The translations under genes and the position numbers were made by a program. A stretch of 64,000 nucleotides of DNA from Mesostigma viride (lineage: Eukaryota; Streptophyta; Mesostigmatophyceae; Mesostigmatales; Mesostigmataceae), in contig RPFO01001400.1 of NCBI GenBank assembly GCA_009746045.1, positions 397,501 to 461,500 on the forward strand, read 5' to 3'. Below the pieces are notes generated by a model that saw only the letters and a program-made list of their open reading frames with translations, was not told where the DNA came from and made no database searches. This document shows positions 13,959-41,682 of the stretch, one piece after another. Position 1 is the stretch's first letter. Each line of letters opens with the position of its first letter.

Positions 13959-16900
13959 CCCCTTCCCACAGGGGTAGAAGTAGGAGTAGACTTAGTCAAC
14001 CAGGTAGAACAGCCGCCTGCACCGGATGTGGGCGCGGCCACCCCTGAGGCCGATGTAGCGTTAGTCAATAATGTAGATAGGACGGGCGGGCAGGCCCCAG
14101 CGGTCTCCTTGCCCTCTTCAGATGCAGGCGTGTCGGCGACCGCGGTCGACCCCGCTTCAGCCAATAGTGTAGATAGGTCTAGCGGACAGGCCCCGGAGGC
14201 CTCGCCGCCCTATGCTTCACCAAGCACCAGAACACTTTTAATCTTCAGTGGTGGACTGGCGCTCCCTACCACCACACTTGACCCGTTTCTGAAGGAGAAG
14301 ACGATCCTGGATGTTAAGTTTATGGTGGATACGGGGGCGACCACATCCTTTATCCATGAGGCCCTTGTGCGACGCGCTGGCTACACGATTCGACCACACC
14401 CGACGCCCATCAACGTCCGGTATGCCGATGGTAACAAGCACCCGTCACCTGGCCTCGTGGACCTCAAGGCGGTTGTCCAGGGCATACCAGTGGAGGTAAC
14501 AGCCACAGTGGCGCCGCTGGGCGCCGCTGACATCATCCTGGGCGTTGATTGGCAGGACGCCCAGGACGTGACGATCAGTGTCAAGCGACGGGTGGTTTGG
14601 TTCCCTGATGGCTCCTTCTGGTGCCCACGGCACGAGTATCTGGCGCACGGCACCGAGGTGCACAACGTTCAGCACGACGCGGGGCCCGAGAAGCCACGAC
14701 GCCATGCATCTCAGATGCTGATGAGCAGCAAGACGCTCGCGCGCAACCTGCAGAAGGGCAAGGAGTACTACATGTACCGCCTTGACTCTGTGCCCCTGCT
14801 TGAGGAGCTGCTGGAGATCGGCACCGACTTCACTGACGACGAGATCGCGCGCTACAACGCCATCCTGGCCAAGCGGGAGAAGCTGTTCGACGAGTCTACA
14901 CCGCAGTTTCCCCCGCCCCGTTCTGTGCTGCACCATATCCGCCTCAAGGAAGGCTTCGGGCCCACCACGTCCCCGATGTACCGGATGGGGCCAGTCGAGC
15001 TGATGGAGCTCAAGAAGATCCTGATGGCCCTCCTTGAGCGTGGTCTGATTGAGCCCAGTAACAGCCCTTTCTCCGCTGGGGTACTCCTAGTGCCCAAGCC
15101 TGGGGGCAAGTGGCGGCTCGTCACCGACTACAGGAAGCTCAACGCGATCACTGTCAAGTCCAAGTACCCGCTCCCGCGCATTGATGACATCTTCAATCGA
15201 GTGCAGGGCGCCACCTGCTTCACGGTGATCGACTGCGCCGATGGGTTTTGGCAGCTCCGCATCGCTGAAGAGGACTGTCACAAGACGGCCTTCAATACGC
15301 CATACGGACACTACCAGTTCCGTGTGGCGGCGATGGGGCTTTGCAACTCACCAGCCAGCTTCCAGATGCTCATGAACGACATCTTGCGGCCCGTCATGGG
15401 GACTGCACACCTGCCACAGGTATCCAGTGACCTGCGCGACCCTCGCAAGGGGGACAAGCCGCCCTGGTCCTGGAAACGCACTTGCGCTTTGGCCTATCTG
15501 GATGACATCCTCGTGTACTCCAAGACCTTCGAGGAGCACCTGGAGGACGTCGATACGGTCCTGCGCATTATGGAGGACGAGCATCTCTCGGCCCGCAGGG
15601 CTAAGGTCCGTGCGGGGCGCAGCGTCCCGTTCCTGGGCCACACGCTTTCAGCGGCAGGCGTGGCCACGGACCCGGAGAAGATCGCCTCTGTCCAACAGTG
15701 GCCAGCTCCGACAGACGTGAAGGGCGTGCGTAGCTTTCTGGGGATTGCGTCATACTATCGACGCTTCATCCCCCGGTTTGCCACGATCGCGTCGCCCATC
15801 AACGCTCTCCTCAAGAAGGGCGTATCCTTCGTCTGGTCGGCACAGTGCCAGCAGGCCTTTGAGGCCCTCAAGGCCAGTTTGACCGCGGCACCCGTGCTCG
15901 TGCTCCCAGACCCGTCCCTTCCTTTTGTGGTTGCGACGGATGCGAGCAAGGTGGCTATCGGCGGGGTCCTCTTGCAGGACCAAGGCAAGGGCTTGCAACC
16001 GGTTGAGTACATCTCCCGCACAATGATCCCCGCCGAGCGGAACTATCCGGTCCACCAGCAAGAGCTGTTGGCTGTGGTCTACTGTTGCCACACATGGCGC
16101 CACCACCTGTTGGGCGCGCAGTTTGATGTTGCAGTCAGCGAGACAGGGGACCTCGACCCCGCCCGTTTGATTATTCACACCGACCATAGGCCCCTGACCC
16201 ACCTCTTGACGCAGCCAAATCTGACGCCCCGTCAGGCCAGGTGGATGGAGTACCTTTCCCAGTTTGCCCCTTTTAAGATCCAGTATGTGAAGGGTGCGGA
16301 CAACGTGGTGCCCGACGCCCTCTCCCGTCGTGCTGACTACTGGTTCTATGAGGACATGGGGGTGCTCCATACCACCTGTGAGGAGGCGCCTGGCGCCCCG
16401 CTCTACGATGACCTCCCACGGTCGCCGCGGGCGCGCCACCTGTTTCACATGAGTCATACCACTCCGGATGCCTTGTCGCCCCCCGATGGCGACGACGACC
16501 AGCGCGTGGACGCGCGGTCCCCCGGGGAAGGGGAGGGGTCCCACACACGGGTTCCCCTTGGCGCTGTGGCTCAGGCTATTTTTCATCTGGAACCTCTTGG
16601 ATCCCCGGTGGTCGTGTCTGAGTACCTACACTCGGCGCTGGACCAACCGGAGGAGGAGGACGAGGCCGATGCGTATACGGTCACTTCCCCCCTGGAGATG
16701 CTGATCAGCCGCTTCACGGTTACCGAGCCGGCCGCCTTGGAGGTGATCAAGTCACACCCCAAGATGATGGGTAGGCTCCCGTGCAAGTTCCAAGAGGGTC
16801 GCCTATACGTCATGGTGCGCCCGGACACGTGGCGCCTCTACATACCCGAGCTCTGTCGAGCAGCCTTGCTCCACGAGCTCCACGACTCCCTAGTCGGCGG

Positions 16901-18197
16901 TCACCAGGGCATTGGGCGACTGCTACCAAGGGCACGTCGTCACTTCTACTGGCCTGGCATGAAGGACTACATTGCGGCCTATATACGCGAATGCCCGTCG
17001 TGCCAGATAGCCAAGTCCCAGAACACGGGTACTCAGGCTGTCCCAAAGACGCTACCTGATCCCCTGGGTCCCTGGGACTCGATCCAGATGGATTTCGTCG
17101 GCCCCTTTAAGAAGACCAAGAACGGCAACAGCAAGATCTTGGTGTTCGTGGACCGACTCACGCGCATGTGTCACCTGGCCCCCTGTCCGGCTGACCTCAC
17201 GGCCGAGGGGTGTGCCAAACTGTACCTCAACCACGTCTTCCGGTTCCACGGGCTCAGCCGCCAGTTCATCTCGGACCGGGACACGCTCTTCACCGCCCGG
17301 TTCTGGCAGGAGTTCTTCGACTGCCTGGGAACCAAGGTGTCGCTAGGGACGGCTTATCACAGCTCGTCCTCCCATCTGGTGGAGCGACTCAACCGCACGG
17401 TACAGGAAACCATGCGCCATTACACCGACGAGGTGGGCAGCAACTGGGAGGAGTTGCTGTGCTTGGTGGAGTTCTCCTTGAACAACGCACCACAGGCAGC
17501 CCATGGCCTAACCCCGTTCTTTCTCAACACGGGAAGGCATCCGCTGACGCCGACCGACTTGCTGACGAGTCCGGCGCTGGCGGAACCGGAGGTGCTGCGC
17601 ACTACTCTGGCGGGCGTGAGCAGCCTGCTGGAAAAGATGCGCCAAGCTCACAACAGTGCGGTTAAAGGGTACCGGGCCGCTGCCGAGCGCAACATGGCTC
17701 GCGTGGAAGGCAAGCGGGACTCTAGAGCACCGGACATCGAGGTCGGGGACTGGGTCCTGGTAGAGGGACCCCAGCTCGGTCGATTCTCCCAGAAGGTGGA
17801 AGGGGAGCTCAAAACGAAGCTCCGGCCCATGTACCTGGGGCCCCACCAAGTGCTGGAGAAATGGGATGATGTCATGTTCAAGGTGGACGTGCCCATCTCA
17901 TGGGGCACCGCGACAACCTTCCACCGCGACCAGCTCAAGCTGTACCACCAGAACTCGATCCAGGGTAGACTCAATCCCCCGGCTCCGGTGGAATACGACC
18001 CGGAGACAGGGGAACAGGAGGACGAGGTCGAGGAGATTGTCGCCCATCGCGATTTCGGGCGTGGTCGTCAACGCCAATATCGGATCCGGTGGAAGTTTAC
18101 TAGATATGGGGCAGAGGCCTCTTGGCGGACGGAGAAGGAGCTCTCTGGCTGCAAGCGGTTGCTAGACGCGTACAAGAAGGCCCACAGGTTGCACTAG
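13956..18197 (+). CDS. pol: Pol polyprotein: PR-RT-RNase H-IN-chromodomain
   Basis: About 1413 codons. Aspartic protease at D125-T-G-A (FMVDTGATTSF). RT with PGGKWRLVTDYRKLN, GLCNSPASFQ and Y514-L-D-D. RNase H with TDAS (D662), QQELLAV and IHTDHRPL. Integrase zinc site H976, H983, C1013, C1016, and catalytic triad D1046, D1107, E1143 (D-35-E). C-terminal chromodomain about 1357-1408 (EVEEIVAHRDFG ... YRIRWKFTRYG..ASW), which in chromoviruses can direct integration to modified chromatin. Oddities: about 25 extra residues between LRP (477-479) and YLDD, and a smaller insertion in RNase H before IIHTDHRPL. No internal stop. Confidence 0.93.
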   Translation: MPLPTGVEVGVDLVNQVEQPPAPDVGAATPEADVALVNNVDRTGGQAPAVSLPSSDAGVSATAVDPASANSVDRSSGQAPEASPPYASPSTRTLLIFSGGLALPTTTLDPFLKEKTILDVKFMVDTGATTSFIHEALVRRAGYTIRPHPTPINVRYADGNKHPSPGLVDLKAVVQGIPVEVTATVAPLGAADIILGVDWQDAQDVTISVKRRVVWFPDGSFWCPRHEYLAHGTEVHNVQHDAGPEKPRRHASQMLMSSKTLARNLQKGKEYYMYRLDSVPLLEELLEIGTDFTDDEIARYNAILAKREKLFDESTPQFPPPRSVLHHIRLKEGFGPTTSPMYRMGPVELMELKKILMALLERGLIEPSNSPFSAGVLLVPKPGGKWRLVTDYRKLNAITVKSKYPLPRIDDIFNRVQGATCFTVIDCADGFWQLRIAEEDCHKTAFNTPYGHYQFRVAAMGLCNSPASFQMLMNDILRPVMGTAHLPQVSSDLRDPRKGDKPPWSWKRTCALAYLDDILVYSKTFEEHLEDVDTVLRIMEDEHLSARRAKVRAGRSVPFLGHTLSAAGVATDPEKIASVQQWPAPTDVKGVRSFLGIASYYRRFIPRFATIASPINALLKKGVSFVWSAQCQQAFEALKASLTAAPVLVLPDPSLPFVVATDASKVAIGGVLLQDQGKGLQPVEYISRTMIPAERNYPVHQQELLAVVYCCHTWRHHLLGAQFDVAVSETGDLDPARLIIHTDHRPLTHLLTQPNLTPRQARWMEYLSQFAPFKIQYVKGADNVVPDALSRRADYWFYEDMGVLHTTCEEAPGAPLYDDLPRSPRARHLFHMSHTTPDALSPPDGDDDQRVDARSPGEGEGSHTRVPLGAVAQAIFHLEPLGSPVVVSEYLHSALDQPEEEDEADAYTVTSPLEMLISRFTVTEPAALEVIKSHPKMMGRLPCKFQEGRLYVMVRPDTWRLYIPELCRAALLHELHDSLVGGHQGIGRLLPRARRHFYWPGMKDYIAAYIRECPSCQIAKSQNTGTQAVPKTLPDPLGPWDSIQMDFVGPFKKTKNGNSKILVFVDRLTRMCHLAPCPADLTAEGCAKLYLNHVFRFHGLSRQFISDRDTLFTARFWQEFFDCLGTKVSLGTAYHSSSSHLVERLNRTVQETMRHYTDEVGSNWEELLCLVEFSLNNAPQAAHGLTPFFLNTGRHPLTPTDLLTSPALAEPEVLRTTLAGVSSLLEKMRQAHNSAVKGYRAAAERNMARVEGKRDSRAPDIEVGDWVLVEGPQLGRFSQKVEGELKTKLRPMYLGPHQVLEKWDDVMFKVDVPISWGTATTFHRDQLKLYHQNSIQGRLNPPAPVEYDPETGEQEDEVEEIVAHRDFGRGRQRQYRIRWKFTRYGAEASWRTEKELSGCKRLLDAYKKAHRLH

Positions 18198-18276
18198 AGG
18201 TATGTACATACACATAGAGGTATGTACATACCACAGGTACACCGTACACTAGTCGGTATGACACCGGTACTCACAG

Positions 18277-19860
18277 GTGTTGCCTTGCTGCTCGTGGTCA
18301 TTCCTTGTACAACAGGCGTACTCCCCGGAGGAGACTCGCTTCAGCCCCCGCCCCATAGGTAGTGACTCCAGCAGTCCTTTGGTGCGGTTCACACCCCCAG
18401 CCTCCCCGGAGGAGCCTCCGGGGTTCGCACCGCCTGCCAGTTGTGGCAAGAGACGACGGTCGGAAGACATGAAGGAGCAGGGGTCGGATATAGCTGCGAC
18501 CGCCAACGAGAACAACCGTGAGACCTTTAATCCGCGGACGTTTCTGCCCGACTACGGCCAGGAGGGCGTGTTCTTGGCGCGTCGACGGCGCAGGCACGGC
18601 AAGGCCGATCAAGACTACCTGGCCTCCTCGGTTCTGGAGTGGCCCGACGATCGACACGAGAAGTTCCGCGAATCCGTGCAAAGGCACTGCGGGTTCAAAG
18701 TCGAGACCCGGACGGCGATTCGAGGGAATGTGGCGGTAGGGACAGCTTGGGAGGACCACGCACCCAGCTGTGCCTGCAACCGTTGCGTGACTACGGTGTC
18801 GGCCCTCATGGCCTACCCCCGCCTCATGTTCTTGCTCGTCGCACCGGCACGACGTCAGATCCTGCAGCGGGCCTACCGGGGCTTGCCGCCAGATGGGGCC
18901 TTGCGGGGCCCGTTCTGCACCGCAGCAGGCCAGTACTCCCTCCGGCAGGCGCTCGACCGCATCGTGGAGTTGGACGAGGCGGATGATCGCGGCGGGGAGG
19001 GCCCCGATGAGGAGGAGGACTGGAGTGAGGACGACGACCTGTTCCCGCCGCGCCCTGCGCCCCGGGAACTTGCCCACTCAGCCGGCAACGCCTCGCGCGA
19101 TGCCGGGGCCCGCCGCGAGAACTCGGGAGACCGGCGACCCCCGGGTCAGGACAGGAGGTCCGGCAGCGCACGGGACGCGTCCCGCTCCAGGGAGCCTTCC
19201 CGTGGCGTGGGTGTTCGCCCGGAGACGCGTGAGGAGGAAAGGTCCTTTCGGCGGACATGGGACAGGGCGACGGGACATCAAGGGTCGCGGTCGCCAAGGT
19301 CGGCCCCGGAGGCCGCACCTTCGGCTGATCGGAGCAAGACAGTTGGATTGGCAGGAGCCGGTCCCTCATCGACGCAGTCGCCAAGGTCGGCTCCGGAGGC
19401 CGCGCCCTCGGCAGATCGTGGCAAGGCTGTTGCGGACACTTCTACTGCACGGGCCCACCGGTCGACCCCGGAGGTCGCACCGTCAACAGCCAGCGGAAAG
19501 GCTGCCTCCGGCCCTTCGTTCGTGCAGTCAACACGGACGGATACTGACGTCGCTCACCCAGCGGGTCGCGGCCAGATGCCGGAAGTCCAGGCGCTTGCGC
19601 TAGCGATTCCGGGCCCGCCGCCCCTCCCCCATGATGTGCCATGGTCATTGGGGGCCTATCTCCGACCGAAACCACGGCCGCTGACCAAGAAGGTCGGAAG
19701 TGTGGTTGGAAGAATTCCACTATTTGACTACGTCAAAACTTGTCCTTGTGTGGCAAGTTCTGGGGGAATTGGTTTTACTAGTCTGATGGGTGAACATGGG
19801 CTGGGACATAGTACCCCTATGGTCAACCTGAATTTTTGCCCTGCGAGGCAAGTAGAGTAA
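18277..19860 (+). CDS. extra ORF between pol and 3' LTR, function unknown
   Basis: Open frame of 527 codons; the first in-frame ATG is at 18469 (463 aa). The N-terminal part has a Cys-containing globular-looking region (CACNRCVTTVSALMAYP, then LMFLLVAPARRQILQRAYRG), then an acidic patch, then an Arg/Ser/Pro-rich region with at least three degenerate copies of SAPEAAPSADRxK (about 19300-19500). A C-terminal segment is richer in hydrophobics and Cys. It sits where env-like or accessory genes occur in some Ty3/gypsy elements, but I see no convincing transmembrane fusion architecture and do not recognise the family. The 79 bp after pol is non-coding with a duplicated GAGGTATGTACATAC word. Confidence 0.6.
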   Translation: MLPCCSWSFLVQQAYSPEETRFSPRPIGSDSSSPLVRFTPPASPEEPPGFAPPASCGKRRRSEDMKEQGSDIAATANENNRETFNPRTFLPDYGQEGVFLARRRRRHGKADQDYLASSVLEWPDDRHEKFRESVQRHCGFKVETRTAIRGNVAVGTAWEDHAPSCACNRCVTTVSALMAYPRLMFLLVAPARRQILQRAYRGLPPDGALRGPFCTAAGQYSLRQALDRIVELDEADDRGGEGPDEEEDWSEDDDLFPPRPAPRELAHSAGNASRDAGARRENSGDRRPPGQDRRSGSARDASRSREPSRGVGVRPETREEERSFRRTWDRATGHQGSRSPRSAPEAAPSADRSKTVGLAGAGPSSTQSPRSAPEAAPSADRGKAVADTSTARAHRSTPEVAPSTASGKAASGPSFVQSTRTDTDVAHPAGRGQMPEVQALALAIPGPPPLPHDVPWSLGAYLRPKPRPLTKKVGSVVGRIPLFDYVKTCPCVASSGGIGFTSLMGEHGLGHSTPMVNLNFCPARQVE

Positions 19861-19949
19861 CCATGTGTGGTTAGTAACATGTTTGTTGTGTGCTTTCTCC
19901 CTTTAGTTGCTGGGCCTTATCTACATGACGGTAGGGACTACCGTCCCCC

Positions 19950-19964
19950 GGGGAGGGGGAGGAG
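19950..19964 (+). promoter_or_regulatory. polypurine tract
   Basis: GGGGAGGGGGAGGAG abuts the right LTR, as expected for the plus-strand primer. Confidence 0.85.
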
Positions 19965-20653
19965 TGTTGCGAACCCGACCCTTTGGAACGGGCGCAACAA
20001 TGGAATAAATTATGTATTTTGGCTTGTTGTCATAGTCCGTAGGACTTTGGGATTCATTTCGGGACTTAATTTGGGAATTGTCCCTTGGTCAGGATTTTTG
20101 TATGGAACTATGATAGTTTGTGTGATTCGGACCGGTTATTTTGGGCCTAGGGTGATGTTCGAGATCTTCTAGAGCTAGTAGGCCGGTGCATTCGCGCCGC
20201 GCTGCGTACTTTACAGCTGGTTGAGATATTGTACTCATGCGTGGATTCTGTAGCCAGCTGGCGAGGGTCGATGTCGACCCGAGGATCTTGTGTGGACTGC
20301 ATGCTTTGGAATTCGCTGGAAGGTCGGCGCCATGTCGGCGCCCCTTGCCAGCTTGGTGGCAGACCTAGGTGAAATTGGTCCGAGGACGAGAGTCTCGTCC
20401 TCTTGGTTCGGAATAAAGTGTGTGTTATCACCTGTCTGAACCTGGGGCATAATTCCAACTGCATTTGGTGGCTCTATCCTGAATGTGGGTTGTGTAGATT
20501 AATGCAATATTAATCACCGTGAGCCGTAGCAGTGTAAATGCCGCAACTGCTCCGTTAATACCACTCCCGGAGAGTGGTGAGCGGTTGACCCAGATTTCCA
20601 TATTAACCACCCTAACATAGGATCTTTCGCACGACCCGGATGGGTTCGTTACA
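19965..20653 (+). repeat. 3' LTR
   Basis: 689 bp, apparently identical to 9883-10571, followed directly by the CGCGG target duplication (20654-20658). Confidence 0.95.
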
Positions 20654-20658
20654 CGCGG

Positions 20659-21380
20659 ACTACCAAGTCCCCGCCTTGAAGGAGGGCTGCCTTGCCACTG
20701 ACGACGTCGTCCACCCCTTCACTTTGGAGGAATTGGACGGCGCCCTTGCTCGTCTGCGGTACGATGCAGCGGTCGGTGCCGACCACCTTTCTGCTGAGCT
20801 GCTGAAGACCCCTGATCTGGCGGTTAGGGATCTTCTGCTGGCGTTCTGCAACCGCGTCCTGCTCTCTGACGAGCCTCCGCCTGCTGAGTGGCAGACGGCC
20901 ATCCGCGTCATGCTGTACAAGAAGGGCTCTGCTGCTGACCCCGGCAACTACCGGGGTGTCTGCCTCCAGAGCGCCGCGCTGAAGGTCTTCATGCGCATGA
21001 TGCTGCACAGGCTCCGCGCCGCGCTGGACCCACACCTGGGTGAGTCTCAGATGGGTTTCCGTAGTGGTCGTAACACTGTCATGGCTGTGTTTGTCGCGCG
21101 CCGGTTGATGGAGGAGGTGCGTCGACTTCCCCCTGACAGTTTGCCGCTGGTCTTCATTTTTGTTGACTATATCAAGGCCTTTGACACGGTTCTCTGGGAG
21201 GCTCTTTGGGCCATCCTAGCTCTGGATCGGGTACCACCTGCGTTTATTGCTGCCATTCGCCGACTGTATGAGGGCTCACAGGCAGTAGTGCGGACTGCGG
21301 AGGGCACTACTCCACCATTCCCCCTTCACCACGGGGTGTGGCAAGGTTGTGTCCTGTCCCCATACCTGTTCATATTGTTG
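20659..21380 (+). CDS. LINE ORF2, reverse transcriptase first half
   Basis: Continues ORF2 in the same frame as 8121-9882 once the LTR element and one CGCGG are discounted. RT blocks: FTLEELDGALARLRYDAAVG, GADHLSAELLK, WQTAIRVMLYKKG, NYRGVCLQSAALKVF, MGFRSGRNT, VFIFVDYIKAFDTV and HGVWQGCVLSPYLF. The frame breaks at about 21380, just before the catalytic YADD box, consistent with loss of one base (or gain of two). Confidence 0.85.
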
Positions 21381-22062
21381 TGGATCACGTCATGCGCCGG
21401 GCACGTGCGCGCTTTACTGCTCTTAAGGGGTTCGAGCCCGGCTTGGACATCCTTAACGTGAAAGAGCACGGCGGGGTTAGACCGGGGTACCGCCTTGCCG
21501 ACCTGATTTATGCGGATGATACCACCCTCATTGAGCGCCCCGAGCACATTCAGACCTGGCTGGACTGCCTGGGCCTGGAGGCGCGGGCGGTGGGGTTGGA
21601 GATTAGTGTCAAGACTGAGGCGATGGTGATAGGGGCCTCCAGTAAACCACCGCTGCCGCGCCTGCTCGACGGGACGGAGGTCCCGTTCCGCGACCGCTTC
21701 AAGCTGTTGGGGAGCTGGCTTCCTGACACCGACGACGATGTGGACACCCGCATCGCCCTCGCCTGGGCCAAGCTCCGTTCGCTCACACCTTACTGGCGCT
21801 CGAAGGGCCTGGACGGGCACCGCAAACGCATGCTCTTCAAGGTCCTCGTCCTCACGGTGCTCACGTATGGCGCCGAGGCGTGGACCCTCCCACCCAAACT
21901 GGCAGCTCGGCTCGACGGCACAGTTTACAGGATGCTCCGGCAGGTCCTTAACGTAGGTTTTTCCGAGCGTCCGTCATCAGAGTCTTTGTATCATGGCATG
22001 CCTCGTGTTTCGGACGAGAGTTAGGATAGTTCGATCACGCGGCTTCCTCCACCCCATCCATC
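21381..22062 (+). pseudogene. LINE ORF2, reverse transcriptase second half (frameshifted)
   Basis: In the shifted frame it reads VVDHVMRRARARF, then the catalytic YADD (21509-21520), LLGSWLPDTDDDVDTRIALA, KVLVLTVLTYGAEAW and SLYHGMPRVSD. A second frame change near 22015 is needed to continue with RVRIVRSRGFLHP. So the LINE is no longer able to make full ORF2, independent of the LTR-element insertion. Confidence 0.8.
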
Positions 22063-22063
22063 A

Positions 22064-22124
22064 TGAAATATGTGCTACATGACCTCCCCACGGAGGCATG
22101 TTATAATTTAATTTAATTTTTTAA
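22064..22124 (+). mobile_element. LINE 3'-tail segment with ATTTA-type tail
   Basis: TATGTGCTACATGACCTCCC ... ATAATTTAATTTAATTTTTT matches the last bases of the LINE tails at 5885-6205 and 61013-61440 (same GTGCTACAT, CCAACGGAG and ATTTAATTTAATT order). Either the true end of the LINE above after an internal deletion, or a tiny 5'-truncated copy inserted into it. Confidence 0.6.
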
Positions 22125-22129
22125 TACCA

Positions 22130-22740
22130 GAACTGGTTCCTCTATCTCCATACCGCTCTCCTCCGGGTGGTGTGTGCCATGGTTCGGGCGGTCTTTCCCC
22201 ACTCCACCATCAAGTGCGAGGACGCGGATGGGGCCGCCCTCTACACTCACCAAACCACCGGGGAGCGGCCGCCCCGACATAACCGTGCTTGACTACGATG
22301 GGCAGGGTTGCCACCTGCTCATCGATGTCTCCGTGGCTCGGCCGCTCTCCGGTCGCCACATCCTGGCCGGGCGGCTGTGGATGCCGGCGCTGCTGCCGCT
22401 GTGGCTGAGTGCGACAAAGTTTGCCTCCTACGGCAATATGTGGGGCCCCACCGGGTCATCCCCTTGGTCCTTGAGCATGTCCCCAAGACGGCGGAGTTTT
22501 TCCATGCACGAGTGCTGCCAGCGCATGAAGACTGCCTCGACCTCGAGGGTCAGACCGCCCCTTGGTCTGCCCACATGTGGAGTCCTCGTATTGGCGGCAG
22601 CGCCGGTCACTAGCTCGCCCTTACTCGCACCGCGGCTGATAAGCTATTCCGCCGCACCCGGGCCGACTTTGTCGCAACCCATGCGGTCTAGATCCGTCCA
22701 ACTGAGGTCTGCTGGGCCGGCCGCGATGTTGCTGCGTGTC
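22130..22740 (+). pseudogene. decayed LINE C-terminal segment with PD-(D/E)xK-like motif
   Basis: Fragments in several frames: TALLRVVCAMVRAVFPHST, then RPDITVLDYDGQG ... LLIDVSVARPLSG (about 22267-22345), then AAVDAGAAAAVAECDKV, VGPHRVIPLVLEHV, KTAEFFHARVL and KLFRRTRADFVATHAV. RPD-x(n)-IDV-x-V resembles the restriction-enzyme-like nuclease signature at the C-terminus of R2/Dualen-type elements. At least three frame changes, so non-functional. From 22741 to 22971 I see nothing coding. Confidence 0.55.
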
Positions 22741-22971
22741 GTAGTACCATGCAACACACAGCAACGTCAACATCGTGATGTAGTTAGTTGTCACTTGTGC
22801 AGCTGGCGTGATCCTTGCATGCTCGTGTCATGCGACTACTATTATTTTCTTTTGGGTTCTTCTTCTTTTCAGGTTTTCCCTTATGTAGCATGCCAATCTC
22901 CGGAGGGCCTCCGTAATTAATATCATTCTCAATGAATATATATCATTATGTGATTTATATGATTGGCGCGG

Positions 22972-40969
<17,998 letters not shown>

Positions 40970-41317
40970 TAAGGCCGGATTGGCTCCACAGATTTAAAGA
41001 AGGGCTTGTCGGCGCTTCTAGAGGAATGCACGCTAACGATATATTTTTACATCCAGCTACAGTACTAGAACCCGAAAGCCCGCCACTCCGTCACTGCAGT
41101 GTGTACGATTCCTTCAAAGGCACGCACACGTACAACAGCTATCACCCCATACAGCTCAGGACATGCATGGGGCAATGGCGACGCTGAGACGGCTGAGGCG
41201 AGCAAGTACATAGAAGTCGGCGGAGCAAAAGCGACTGGCCCTTTGGGCACTCAAAACCCATAGCATCAACGTGCATGACAACGCTTAACATGCATTTGTG
41301 TACCCAGCCATTTTTTT

Positions 41318-41435
41318 TTCGGGGAAATGGGTATATTTTATTAGCCAATTACGGACCAAAGAGGTGAGAGGGGAAATGAGTATCAGCGAATCCTAATGAA
41401 GGTGGGCACACACACGTGTGGCGGTGACAGGTGAA
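41318..41435 (-). mobile_element. 118-bp LINE 3' end with target duplication
   Basis: On the - strand it ends ATACCCATTTCCCCG plus A-run. Flanked by ACCCAGCCATTTTTTT at 41302-41317 and 41436-41451 (16 bp). Nearly identical to the 3' end of the larger copy at 41683-43197. Confidence 0.85.
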
Positions 41436-41454
41436 ACCCAGCCATTTTTTTGGT

Positions 41455-41650
41455 TCCTATGTCTGTTGTTGTTGTTGTTGTTGTTGTTGCCCACGCCGCA
41501 CATGCATGGCCACGACAACTACCGTAGTGGCCCCAATATCTGTACGCGTAATTATCGTACGAATACTTTTAGGAATTTTTGTTACGTGTACGAGAACTTT
41601 TGGGAATTATTTTTACTGTACGTACGTATAATGTCAGGGTATATTCAAGG
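41455..41650 (+). repeat. dispersed repeat, left inverted copy
   Basis: (GTT)n then GCCCACGCCGCAC and CCGTAGTGGCCCCAATATCT-GTACGCGTAATTAT. The same order occurs reverse-complemented at about 43490-43830. Probably two copies of an unidentified transposable element in opposite orientation. Confidence 0.6.
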
Positions 41651-41682
41651 GTGCGCGAGTAGTAGGTAGTTCAGTTCAGTTT

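Larger units (their letters stand above)
9883..20653 (+). mobile_element. complete Ty3/gypsy chromovirus LTR retrotransposon
   Basis: 10,771 bp bounded by 689-bp direct repeats that begin TGTTGCG and end GTTACA. Internal order: PBS, leader, small HBD-type ORF, gag, pol (PR-RT-RH-IN-chromodomain), extra ORF, PPT. RT-RNase H-integrase order and the C-terminal chromodomain place it among chromoviruses. It is inserted in sense orientation within ORF2 of a LINE. LTRs look identical and the large ORFs are open, so it is recent and potentially autonomous. Confidence 0.95.

Noticed and set aside
18258-18361. Short signal-peptide-like frame after pol as an env gene
   Set aside because: Only about 34 codons before a stop and out of frame with the downstream ORF; mentioned only as a curiosity.
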